NCBI RefSeq assembly: GCF_019059575.1
Contig: NW_024883082.1
Span: forward strand, 62,001-126,000
Length of the DNA stretch: 64,000 nucleotides
Reading direction: 5' to 3'
Origin: Amphibalanus amphitrite
Taxonomy: Eukaryota; Arthropoda; Thecostraca; Balanomorpha; Balanidae
The number at the start of each line of letters is the position of its first letter. The stretch's first letter is position 1. This document shows, one piece after another, positions 31,584-42,962 of this stretch. A program made the position numbers and the translations under genes. The notes under the pieces are model-generated. The model did no database searches. It had not been told where the DNA came from and worked only from the letters and a program-made list of their open reading frames with translations.

Positions 31584-33430
31584 TACTGTCCCAAAAATAG
31601 ATTTCAAAACACTTATTGCATGGCTATACACACCAGCTTACTCGGTCACCACACTCAAACCAAGGCCATATAAGGGTAGTAGTATAGCAGGCGTCACACT
31701 TGTTTTTTGCAACCATGAACGAACGAAGAGAGGTGCTGTAGGTTAGGTTGTAGGTAAGGTTAGGTTAAGTTAGGTTTGGTTTGGTAAGGTTTGATGAGAA
31801 AGCATCTCTGGGTATAGCGCTTCTCCTTGGTTGCAAAAAGAAGTGTGACGCCTGCTTTATGACTACGCATATAAGTAGACTCAAACACAGTCTACTGATA
31901 CAAACGTCACTGGTCTCAAGTCTGTGCTCAATGCACCAGCTGTACACTACTCACAATACGTCAGAACTCAACGTCAGCCACCAGTTTTCTACATCAAAAT
32001 TCACATCAGGTTTTCAAAGTAACAATGTATGTGCCACTTCTGTACTTGTGCTACAAACACAGTATAAATGATATCAGTCAGCAATGCATTGCTCATTGTC
32101 AGCCAAAGTCTGCAAAGTCAGTCCGCAGGCTTTGCAAGTAAGTGCAAAGTCTGCGGAGATCAGTTGCTTTACACACCACCAATATCATGCTGCAATGTGC
32201 TCAAAACATGCCTATACACCAACAACAAAGCACAACCATGAAGCACCACTGATAACACTTAACCTCAAAGCACACAACATGATAATTTATTTATTTTGAG
32301 TACCTACAGAAACAGAATGTCTCAAGGCCACTCGTGCTCACTCCGAAATCTGCCAGTCGCCCAGCCTTGAACAATGAACATTGACATTATTTCAATTGAA
32401 ATCTATTTTCTAAGAAAATAGATTTTTCTTCACTTGATCAAAGTTGATCTGCGTCATACATCTTACAACGGATGTCTCGAATTATTGGTAACGTTCAGCA
32501 CTTAGCATTAAAAATGATAGGTAACTTTGATTCAACACTAGTTCCATCCAAGCTTCTTCATTGCTTGAGCTATATCACTATCAAGTTTAATTACTTGAAC
32601 TAAGACATTCTTGAATTACACTCGGGATGAGCTTAGTTTGAAAGCACACAACACCATTTTTTAATTATTTTGATAACCCACAGGATGTCTATTGTCTATT
32701 TACAAATCTTATTTACGACGACACGAGCCAATGCTAACAACGCTGGCCAGTTGCGCTAGATATTGGAGTGGAGACGTCAGAGAAAAAAAAGTCTTTAGAT
32801 TTCTCCCATTTCCCCACGTAACGTTGAACGGCCGTTGCGGCCTTATCTGGTATGCGACGGCCTTATCTGGATCTGGCATACAAAATATCTCTAGAAGTCT
32901 CTAGCTAGTGTTAAGGCCTATGAACTTTTAGGGAAATGTATCCGAGTACTTGGTACTGCCTCCTCCAGGTACTGGCTGGCAGACGGATCAACTTTGGAGG
33001 CCCACCATTTGGAAATTAGGCAATTTTGAGACGAATGACTTCGGATTGGGGCCTCAGCCACCTTCTTCTACACGTTTCACTGAGTAACTCCGAAATTTCG
33101 GAAAAACCCTGATAATACCTTTAACATGGTGTAGATGATGGTTCACAGCTCATTTTCACGAAAATTAGCACATTTTCACAGAAATGTAGTATATATTTCT
33201 GCAAGAATAGTGTTGCTCATCATTGGCATGCGCGATAGTTCTATTTTGTTTTTGAATAAAATTAATAATTGGTGTTACTTTTGAATGCATATATTACAGT
33301 GCGTCCGCGAAATCCGTGAGTTTGCGAAGTTACTAGTTAATCCGCGAAATCCCTAGGGACTCCGCGAACTCACATAAACTCCCATGAATCCACGGAATCA
33401 CTGCCGTGGCTCCGCGGATTTACTTCATTA
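31584..33430. other. Mostly unassigned AT-rich DNA with one foldback
   Basis: No gene is recognised. A foldback element is listed separately at 31684-31860. Near 33300-33420 several short copies of TCCGCGAAATCC and CGCGGATT in both directions suggest another small element without clear ends. Confidence 0.4.
31684..31860. mobile_element. Foldback MITE with a TTAGG-like core
   Basis: GCAGGCGTCACACTT plus TTTTTGCAACCA at 31689 returns inverted at 31829-31857. The loop (31737-31793) is a run of TTAGG-like words (TTAGGTT, TAAGGTTAGG, TTAGGTTTGG). Confidence 0.65.
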
Positions 33431-33431
33431 G

Positions 33432-33924
33432 TTGGTTTGTACCTGCAACATTTTAGGAGAATGTGGAAAATAAGAACGCTTGTGGTAAATGTGATTGCTG
33501 CTCACTGTGCAGTCTTCAGAAACACATTTCATTAATTCAAGTTATTTTTGTCCTTGCTTTTTTGATGAATGTGCTAATGCTTTTTGTAGGCAATACCTCT
33601 TTGAGTACAGGTGATATTTTAACAGCTGTAGACTGGAATTGAGTTTCAAAATTGTGGTATTTGTGGGGCCAACTCAGCCAACATCAGGCTGCTGGTAGGT
33701 TTGGTTGGACAATGGGTGGCTGCTGGCTGGGGCGTTACTGAAATTGCCAAAATGTGGCATCTCATGTAGAGGTAAGCCAGAATCAAGAATTCAGTTTTTT
33801 TTAGTATGCCGTGAATTTGGCGTTTTTTTTTTTGCTTGGGACGTGGTAGCATGCCGGTATCCCATAAATTTTTTTGTGGGGCCGGTAGCCGGTAGCAGCC
33901 CATTGGGAAAACTTTGCAACTCTA
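33432..33924 (-). mobile_element. hAT element fragment, same family as 40497-42246
   Basis: On the minus strand it begins TAGAGTTGCAAAGTTTTCCC at 33924 and matches the first 490 bp of the hAT at 40497 at moderate identity. The other end is missing. It abuts the gypsy pol sequence exactly at its terminus, so it was inserted in, or near the end of, that element. Confidence 0.75.
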
Positions 33925-34009
33925 CATTTCACACTGCTGAAAACTGGGGGGATTCGGCCATCGAAATCTCCGTGGACTTCGCCGCTTCACATGGTGAAGA
34001 AGACACCAG

Positions 34010-34249
34010 GGCCCAATCTCACCAAGTGCGGTAATCTCAATTTGGGGTAAAATACCAAACTACCCCACTCCGTAACTACAAAAATACTGTCCCAAAATTA
34101 AGTTTACATAACTTGGTGAGATTGGGCCAAGTGCCCAACCTCACCAAGCTAGTTCAACTAATTTCGGGGTAGTATTTTTGTAGTTATGGAGTGGGGTAGT
34201 TTGGTATTTTACCCCAAATTCAGTTTACCGCACTTGGTGAGATTGGGCC
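34010..34249. mobile_element. 240-bp foldback MITE in gypsy RT, 3-bp TSD CAG
   Basis: The two arms (GGCCCAATCTCACCAAGTGC and complement) fold on each other across the full length, with an inner near-copy of the end in the middle. CAG is duplicated at 34007-34009 and 34250-34252. The RT reading frame continues across the site when the insert is ignored. The superfamily is unclear; a 3-bp duplication could fit several. Confidence 0.85.
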
Positions 34250-34885
34250 CAGGTGAGTGGCGAATCACTGGGGACTACCGAGCTCTGAATGCCATCACAA
34301 AGAAGGACCGCTATCCCCTACCTCACGTTCAAAGCCTATCAACACAGCTCGCAGGAAAAACAAGTTGCTCCGAGCATACCACCAGATACCGATGAGCCTG
34401 GATGAGCCCTACGGACGTTGAAAACACGGCAGTGACCACGCCGTTTGGCCTCTATGAATACATTTCTATGCCAATGGGACTCTGCAACTCGCCTGCAACG
34501 TTCCAGAGGATCATGGACACATCTTCCGCGACGTGAAATGTGTGTTTGTCTACCTCGATGACATACTGGCGTCGTCCGACACCCGAGAGCAGCACTATGC
34601 CAACCTGGAGAAGGTGTTCGGCATCCTAGATGAGCACAACCTGCGCGTCTCGCTAGAAAAGTGTGAGTTCGACCAGACAGAAATTGACTTCCTTGGACAC
34701 CGAGAGACAGCAGATGGGATTCGGCCTCCTGCAAGTGAAGTGACTGCCGTGTCAAAAATGTCGCCACCAAAAAAGTCTGATGATCTCCGTCGGTTTCTCG
34801 GCATGGTTGGATTCTACCGTCGAATGATTCCTCATTTTGCCGACATCGTCTTCCCACTGACCGAGCTCATTCGACGACCGCAAGG

Positions 34886-35119
34886 TGGGGCTATTTGAGA
34901 CAGTGGGGCTATTTGAGACAGTATTTAAAATTGCTATAAAATAAAAACCACTTAAAATTCATGCTTAATTTTTTGCTCAGGCGATGTACTGCTTGATTAC
35001 ACACCTCCCTGAGCAAAAAAAAAAAAAAAATCACACGAAGATCAAACGATTTTCATTTTATAGCGATTTTAAATGCTGTCAAATAGCCCCACTGTCTCAA
35101 ATAGCCTCACTTTACGGTA
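34886..35119. mobile_element. TIR MITE in gypsy between RT and RNase H
   Basis: GTGGGGCTATTTGAGACAGT at the left and the inverse at the right (ending TTTACGGTA) pair over about 50 bp, around a 130-bp AT-rich middle. The left end lacks about 7 bases compared with the right end. The right tip CCGTAAA matches that of the TA-flanked element at 37833, so they may be related Tc1/mariner-type MITEs. Confidence 0.7.
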
Positions 35120-36139
35120 CATCTGAAGTCTGTGGAGCTCCCATGGGGCGACAGCGAGAACAAGGCTTTCAGTAACATCAAGGCAGCACTGGAGGCCGCT
35201 TGCACTCTTCATCACCCTCAGCCGGGGTGTGATTCCTTCCAGCTCGTCACAAACTGCTCTCAAACCGCTGCCGGCACAGCCCTTCACCAGATGATTGACG
35301 GACGTGCAGTGCCAGTCCGCTTTTCTCCAAGAAATTGTCCGCATCGCAGCGTCAGTACTCAGCCTATGATCGAGAACTGTTGGCTGCATACCTCGCCACG
35401 CTACACTTCCGAGGTCTGATCGAAGGACGAAATGTAACCCTCTTCACCGACCACAAGCCCCTGGTCACAGCGTTCCACAGCCCTCACGTGGCGAAATCCG
35501 ATCGACAGCAACGGCACTGGTGTGTCGTCACGGAGTATATCGCTGACATCCAGTACATTAGAGGCGCTGACAACACAGTCGCAGACTGCCTCTCACGCCC
35601 GGTGAACCCTGTTCATGTGGACGCCTGTGACCTGCCAGCCATGGCCGAACATCAGAAGGGGGACGAGGAGATCATCAACTACGAGAATCGTCTCAAAGCA
35701 CTTCTTCTGCAAAAGGACTCCATACTATGTGATGTGTCTACCCCTCAGCCACGACCTTTTGTCCCACAGTCGTGCAGGCTGAGACTGTTTGAGAGGCACC
35801 ATAACAACGTGGCCAACAGTTCACTGCACCACACCGCTACCTCCTGACCTGCATTGACCGTGCTACCCGCGGGTAGAGGTCGCGCCCATTCCTGACATCG
35901 CCGCCACGTCAGTAGCCAGCGCCTTCCTTGAGGTCTGGATCTCACGTTTCGGTGTCTCACTCTACGTGATGACCGACCGTGGAGCTCAATTTGAGGCAGA
36001 GCTGTTCCAGCTCCTGGCCGAAATGGTAGGTTTCCATCGGCTGAGGACATGCTCCTACCGACCACAGAGCAATGGGATGATAGAAAGATTCCACCGTACC
36101 CTGAAAACAGCACTCAAAGCTCGCATAGATGACTGGCTC

Positions 36140-36600
36140 AAGTCATGGATGAAAGAACCTGATAGGAAACTCCTATTCCTTCAACATTACGGGCAGCGTT
36201 CCGAGCGATCGACCTGCCACCTACCGTTCGGTAAGTATCGGGACTGGAAACTCTCGCCATTAAGCATTACGGCCTATGGGGGACGCGGGGCGGCATGTTT
36301 TGAGACGGGTATTAGACTGCAATGCGGATTTATTTCTAGGTTTAGAAGCTATTAACGACAGACAATATTGATCAGGCTATCGAATGAGACCAAAACTATT
36401 ATTTTCCGTTCCGCACAAAAGTCGTACACGAGGGCCGAATACAGGCGACCTTGAAAAAGAGGGTCATTTCTAGTGTTTTTCTCTTACGCGGCGCCAGTGA
36501 ATGCGCGGCAGACGCGGTTCCCGCTGCCGCCGCGCGTGCCCTCGGGCACTTACCGAAGGGAACGCAATCAGCTGTTAGTTTCCAATCCAAGTTCTCCTTC
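36140..36600. mobile_element. Insertion within gypsy integrase, unclassified
   Basis: The integrase sequence stops after DDWLK near 36142 and resumes near 36600 (SLPIILLGIRA). Between them, TTCGGTAAGT (36227) and the inverse ACTTACCGAA (36548-36557) may be short terminal repeats. The exact borders are uncertain. The interior is GC-rich to the right and not coding. Confidence 0.45.
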
Positions 36601-37832
36601 ATCCATGCTAAGTCACTGCCAATAATTCTATTGGGGATTCGTGCGATCCCAAATGAATCTGGCAGCTCACCGTTCACTGCAGCCACAGGAATCATGCTTC
36701 TCTGTCCGAAGCTGACCCTGAAAAACGACCCTCCTCCAACATCCTCGCTCAAGTTCATTCAGGCGCTAGCACAGCACATGACAGAGCTTGATTTCACTGC
36801 ACCATCTCTTGGAGCTGATCACAGTGCTACCAAGGAACACATTCCCAAAGATCTGATGACATGCACACATGTGTGGTTCAGGGTGAATCAAATTCAACGA
36901 CCCTTAGAGGCTCCTTATCAGGGGCCAGTTCGGGTAGTCCACAGAGGTGCAAAGACATTCCGCGTGGGGTTTCCTTTTGGAGCTATAGACACGGTTTCAG
37001 TGGCAAGACTGAAACCTGCCTACTTCCCTCCACTTGAGGACACTCCCCAGAAGACAGTGAGGGCGACGCAAAGACAGCCGCAAAAGCCCGGCACAGCAGC
37101 GACCGCTTCACCCAAACCATCAAAGTCGCAACACGTCCCACCAGAAGCACAGAGAGAACCACAACGTACAAGAAGTGGACGAAAGATGCGGTTCAGAGCA
37201 AGATACCTATAAGAAACAGGTAGATCCGATGTTTGAAAGTAAAGCCCCAGTCACAAATTTGACGCACCTGTGACATTTCCTGACACCCACGTGACTATTG
37301 TATTAACTTTTGTGTTTTGCGATGTTTTGACCTATTTAAAGTACTGAAAGCTCAAAATGAATTATTAATGTTGTTTAAAGCAGCATATTAATAATTATGT
37401 TTGTAAATTATCGATAAGCTGCTTATAGCAGGGCACGTGATTGCTACCAGATTATGTGCTCAGAAAGCATCTTTTCAACTTCGATTTTGAACAATTTTTA
37501 CCTCCTTTGAGGCCAAATGATGGACGGTTTGAGGCACACGATGAAATGCTGAATCTATTGATGCCAAAATTTGTTCGTTTTTTGCATTTTTAGACTAGTA
37601 TATCCTGGCTCAAACTTTGACCAGTTTGTGTGTAAACCCTATGGTGAAGGGAAAACTTCACGCCCAGCAGGCGTCTTTACAGTGCTGCCAAATCGTGTTT
37701 GGTGGGGGTCGGTTCAGAGCACAGCCTGATTTTGTATATACGTAGCTGAAGTTGTGCACTTGAAGAAGCTTAAGTGGTAGAAACTGTAATTGTCATGTTT
37801 ATGTTCTCCTTGTCTATTTTTTATTTTAGTTA

Positions 37833-39137
37833 CCGTAAACGGGGGTGACTTTACCATGCGGGGTGACTTTGCCATGCTTCTCGAAAAATGCTTTAGGAAG
37901 ATCTCCAATGATATTTTACAAAGAATGTAATAATTTGTTATGCACAAATGAAAGATAATTGATAGGCCTCCCAATAAAACCAACACTGAGAGATAAGTTA
38001 CCACTAAAGGCCTAACTGGGCTCCATTTTATTTGATTCATTGAAATGGTCAAATTTGAAGAGGTCCGAACTTTGTATTATCTAACCATGTTTTAGACCAA
38101 CTGCGATGCTGATACTTGGTATGGTTGATCATGACAAGGCTGTTAAGTTAGCATATCCAACAAAACTGGCATTTGTCACTTCATTTAGCTATAATTTTTG
38201 ATGGCGATTTTTCCAAGTGAATTGCAGACAACATGGGGTGACTTTGCCACCATGGTACCGATGTAAAAATGAAGTACTTATCCGATGCAATTCAAAATAA
38301 TTTTTTGATGTAGCATCGTTTTGATCTCCAAACTGGTTTTTAAAAAGTAAAAGATTATATGTTGAAAATTAACACAGGAATGCACAGTGGGAGTGTAGAA
38401 AGGCAAACATTATCAAAATCGAAAAATGGATGAAGCTGGGCCCGACTTTTCAGCACAGCTATAATCATTTACAGCTCCTGAATATGCCAATAAGGCTGGC
38501 TGAAGCAATCTGCATCATTTTATAGATCAAAACACTGATAATTAGGGTGCCGGTAATTTGCCGCAAGAACGGCCTCTTTCTATTCCTCTCAATGCCGCTG
38601 GAAGAAGGCGGCAAGGTCCTAGAGTACCGATACAATCACATTTTTGCCTATTTTTCTATTCTAAACTATTTTTCAGTTACTATTTACTATCAAACGGCAG
38701 TTATTTTCAACAAATATAATGTATTATAAAAGGTAATGTATCTCTCCTCTTTTGTACATCATTAAGGAGGTAAAAAATTCAAATTGCTTTATTTTTCCTA
38801 TTAGACAATTAAGGATGGTTGCCTTTCCCCTACAATGGAACAAATGTGTTTGAAAAATATTTGCTAGCGTTAAAAAACATTATTTGTCATAGTGGCAAAG
38901 TCACCCCTTTTTCAGTTTAACTTTGCCACGGCTCATTTTCTTTAAAAAATTTATATTTTAAGGCAAGATATAAATACGATAATAGCAAAACCCAAAGAGC
39001 TAATATTCATCCCTGTTTTGAACATAGAGTCATCCCAATAAGGTAACAAGTGGTAACAATAACAATAAGGTAACAATGAGTTAAAGAATACAAGAGTCTA
39101 AAGTTGAAAACGTGGCCAAAGTCACCCCCGTTTACGG
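37833..39137. mobile_element. TA-flanked MITE with GGGGTGACTTTGCC motifs
   Basis: TA|CCGTAAACGGGGGTGACTTT at 37831 and the inverse ending at 39139 give a TA duplication and TIRs of about 20 bp. The subterminal word GGGTGACTTTGCCA recurs near 37860, 38232 and inverted near 38888. There is no transposase. It lies inside the Harbinger 5' region. Confidence 0.78.
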
Positions 39138-39515
39138 TACCGAAACATGACCTATCGTGAGACCTGTTCATTGAGCACTCCGTTCCGGGAGGGGAAGTAC
39201 TTGTGGTGACCCACAATACCCCTGAGCGGAGTTGCATACTTGCCGTGACCCACAATGCCCCTGAGCGGAGGTATGCTGGGTCAAATGTCTTGTGCAAACT
39301 AAAAGCTGTTTTTATGTGATTGCATGAGAAGTGTTGAATTAGAGATTCGGGGTTTTAAATTTTAATGACTTGCTTGAATTGCTTAACTGATGTAAAAAGG
39401 AATTAAATATACCTTCAAGCCATGCATATTATTCTTCATTTCTAACCCACAGCTCACAACAAAATGCAGGTGAAAACCATAGACGCAAAGCTTCTATAAA
39501 GTGTTGAAAACAAAG

Positions 39516-42287
39516 ATGGATGGTTTCCGGGGATTTGAACCGCTCGGACCATTGCATTGGAGGATCTCGAGCAGCGTAAAGGAACAGGAAGACGAGCCTA
39601 TCGAGTGAGGGAACGAAAAGATCCATTGACGTGTTACGATGAAGACGAATTTAAAATACGGTTTAGACTGAGTAAAGCGCGTGTGAGGGACTTGGTAGAA
39701 CTTATAGAGCCCGATATAAAAGAAGAAAGCGACGTTAACAATGCACTATCGCCGAGCATGCAGGTATTGCTGACGCTGAGATTCCTAGCCACGGGAACCT
39801 TCCAACGCATGCTGGGTGACGACGTCGGCGTGGCCAGAACAACTGTGGGGCGCAAGGTCCATCAATGCATGCGTGCTATCGCTGCCCTTCGCCCACATTT
39901 CATCAAGTTCCCGGAGACGAGACATGAGATAGCGGAAGCAAAGCGGGACTTCTATGACATCGCCGACTTTCCAGGCGTCATCAGTGCCGTGGATGGCACG
40001 CATGTTCCCATCCAATGCCCCTCTGGACAGGACGGAGAAGTGTACAGAAACAGAAAGGGTTTTCATTCACTGAACGTCCAGGCAACGTGTGACGCCAAGT
40101 ACCGGTTCACAAGTGTTGTGGCGCGCTGGCCAGGATCAACGCATGTCGCCAGCCGCCAGGATATGGGACAACTCCGTTGTCCAGCAGAAGGCGGATAATC
40201 ATTTCCGGCAGCACCGGGGTCTGATCCTTGGTGATGCAGGGTACGCATGCACCAGCTCTTTGCTGACTTCACTCCGCGAGGGCCAGGCACGGACTTCAGC
40301 AGAGAAAAGATACGACAGAGCCCACAAGAAAACCCGATGCATCATCGAACGCTCCTTTGGAATACTAAAAAAGAAGTTCCCTTGTCTGAGCATGGGACTC
40401 CGCTTCAACCCAACGCGTTGTGGCACCACTGTGGTGGATGCCATGGTCATCTATAACATGGCTGTTCAAGGAGGAGACATCGATCCTCATGTAGAGTAGA
40501 GTTGCAAAGTTTTCCCCAAAGGCTGCTACCGGCACCGCCCCGCCCCACAAAAATTTTCTGGGATACCGGCATGCTACCACGCCCCAAGCAAAAAAACCGC
40601 CAAATTACCGGCATACTAAAAAACCTGCATTCTTGATTCTAGCTTACCCCTGCAAGAGATGCCACATTTTGGCAGTTTCAGTACCCCTCCCACCCAACAG
40701 CCATCCATTGTCCAACCACAAATACCAGCAGGCTGATTTTGGCTGAGTTGGCCCCACAAATACCCACAATTTTGAAACTTAATTCCAGTCTATAACTGTT
40801 AAAATATCACCTGTACTCAAAGAAGTATTGCCTACAAATAACTATTACATTCATCAAAAAGGTGAGGACAAAAAGGACTTGAATTACTGAAATGTGTTTT
40901 TGAAGACTGGACAGTGAGCAGTAATCACATTTACATTTTACAGGTGTTCTAATTTTCCATATTCTCCTAAAATGTTGCAGGCACCAGCCAAATGTTTAAA
41001 ATCTAGATGGTCAAAACATAGGTAAACAAGTACAGATTCGGCCATCTTCCTAACTGAGGAAGCGAGATCAACATCTACTTTTTCCTATCAACTATGGCTT
41101 GCTGGTTCGTGAATAAGATACGAATCATGTAAAAAAATGTGTTAATAACTCACTGGTCCTGAGAATAGTCACCAAATAATATGTATAAAAACGAATAACG
41201 ATATCTTCCATCCTCTCACATCCTCTCCAACCTCAAGCGGGAACAAACACAAGGTTATCGATTTCGAAACAGATGCGCCATAACAGAGGCTTTTAACCAG
41301 CTGATTAAAACGCTGCAAAAAAAAAGAGTTCAACGACTGCAAGCCACTGCCTCGTGAATGATTATATTGATAAAAATTATCCAACACAATATTAGATTAT
41401 AATGAAATCAACATTGTAGTGTAATTCACTGCAAAGAAATTCATTTCTCTTCAGTTATTCAACCAAAAGGGTATATGAATAAATATTACGTCATCAGATT
41501 ACATCCATTCATTAGGGGAGAGAGAATCTTAAAAGTAAATCCTTGGTTGTCTAATGATTTGCGCCACTTTTTGTCAATTTTGCCTGGATGATGTGTTTTC
41601 TTGTAAAGATAAGACAAAATGCCAGTTCAAATCCATTTTCATCTAATTATGGGACCAAAGTCAGGCTCAGGGCTACCTAACACCTGCCTTTTCAGCTGGA
41701 TTTTAGTGTCAAATTCTTTGTAGAGTTTCTCAGACCACATCTCAAGATCTCAGGACTCAAGGCCAGTTTCCAAACATTGTGTTTTTGGGTGTTTTGATTC
41801 TGCCTTTTCCCCTAGGGAATGTTGTCATTAACATTTATTTATTTTATTGTGCTATACGTATTACCTACCATTAGACTTACTAGTTTATCGTGCTTTTGCA
41901 ACATGAATGAGTATTCTTCCTTTTATAGACCACAGTAGATTCTAATTCTAATTATAACCAACCTTGTGAATTTAGTGTGAAATGCTGAGGTCCATGTGTT
42001 ACCCCTACACTTAGCAATGGAACTTCTACCACAAAATGTATCTTGCAGTGGCTAATATTGCTGTTACTACAATTTGAGAGCCTCTTAGTGTCCAAAGTTT
42101 GAATCATTTGCTGATAATTTTTTTTGGCACAAAATCAAAAATACCGGCATGCTACCGGCAAGACATGCCAGATACCACGAATAAACCTGCGGTAGTGAAA
42201 AATTACCGGCATGCCGGTAGTGCGGTAGGGAAATTTTGCAACTCTAATGTAGAGGTCGCGCAGCCGGTAGAGTTGCCAGAAGCTTAA
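39516..42287 (+). pseudogene. Harbinger transposase pseudogene, split by hAT
   Basis: The main frame (39600-40145) contains the HTH-like region (MQVLLTLRFLATGTFQRMLG) and the first catalytic D in SAVDGTHVPIQCP. After a frameshift near 40145-40170 the rest follows, with D in ILGDAGY and E in CIIERSFGILKKKF, then VDAMVIYNMAV and DPHVE. There the hAT element at 40497-42246 interrupts it, and about ten further codons (VAQPVELPEA, stop at 42287) follow the insertion. A likely start at 39516 (MDGFRGFEPL) is out of frame with the body, so a second frameshift lies near 39600. It is not close to the 882-2105 nuclease in sequence. Confidence 0.85.
40497..42246. mobile_element. 1750-bp non-autonomous hAT, 8-bp TSD ATGTAGAG
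   Basis: The ends are TAGAGTTGCAAAGTTTTCCC at 40497 and the inverse of TAGAGTTGCAAAATTTTCCC at 42246. The 8-bp target duplication ATGTAGAG flanks it exactly (40489-40496, 42247-42254), as expected of hAT. The subterminal ACCGGCATG word is repeated near both ends. The interior has no recognisable transposase. A fragment of a relative lies inverted at 33432-33924. Confidence 0.9.
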
Positions 42288-42962
42288 GACCGACCCCCAC
42301 CGGACACGATTTGGTAGCCGAGGTCTGTGACGTCAGCCGGGCGTGAAGTTTTCCCTTCACCATAGGCTTTACACACAAACTTGCCGAAGTTCATGCCATG
42401 ATAGCCCGGCCTGAAAGTGCAAAAATGATTAAATTTTGCCCTCATTAGATTCAGTGCTTCATTTTATAACTAAAAACGTCCGTTATTAGGCCTCAATGGA
42501 GGTACAAAGTACTCAAAATCGAAATTCAAGAAGATGCTGTCCGAGCACAATCTGGTAACATCACGTGACTTCTTTTCAGCAGATTATTGATAATTTCAGG
42601 ATATATTCACACGATTGCTGCCTAAAACATCATAAATAATACATTTGCAGCATTTATTACTTCCATTTAAGTCATAACATTGTAAAATGCAAAGTGTATC
42701 ATGGTAGTCACGTGACCAAAGGTATAACAGGGGGTTGGGACAAACACTCAAAGGATTTCGAGTTTATTAATTAAATTATATAATTTTCATGGTGGAATTG
42801 AAAGATTGTATTTTTTTCATAATAGCATACAAATTTTTGTATGTAAAATATTTTCCTTACGGTTGAAATTCTCCATATAAGAAATATCAGTGACGTCACC
42901 AGGGCTTTACGTGGGCTTTACTCAAAACATCGGATCTACCTGTTAATTATAGGTATCTTGCT

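Larger units (their letters stand above)
33925..37210 (+). pseudogene. Ty3/gypsy retrotransposon pol, broken and interrupted
   Basis: Pol domains appear in order. The reverse transcriptase has [45 protein letters not shown] and VFVYLDDILASS. RNase H follows (QRQYSAYDRELLAAY, TLFTDHKPLV), then an integrase core (CIDRATR, VMTDRGAQFE, SNGMIERFHRTLK) and a C-terminal SLPIILLGIRAIPNE region. The integrase zinc finger is deleted near 35815. The RT motif holding the first catalytic Asp is deleted near 34355, with frameshift, while YLDD remains. Insertions sit at 34010-34249, about 34886-35119 and about 36140-36600. The final stop codon lies in the terminus of the Harbinger element that truncates it. 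No gag, env or LTR was identified. Inactive. Confidence 0.87.
37197..42962 (+). mobile_element. PIF/Harbinger element with two nested transposons
   Basis: AGCAAGATACCTATA at 37197 is matched inverted at 42948-42962. The similarity continues inward in blocks (CAGGTAGATCCGATGTTT, GTGAAGGGAAAACTTCACGC, GGTGGGGGTCGG), so the ends are long, diverged inverted repeats. With the nested mariner-type MITE (1.3 kb) and hAT (1.75 kb) removed, about 2.7 kb remains, a normal size for a Harbinger element with one transposase gene. No clear 3-bp target duplication is seen. Confidence 0.65.

Noticed and set aside
39528-39545. tRNA B-box-like GGTTCAAATCCCC on the minus strand
   Set aside because: No matching acceptor, D or anticodon arms; the site lies in the N-terminal codons of the Harbinger transposase remnant.
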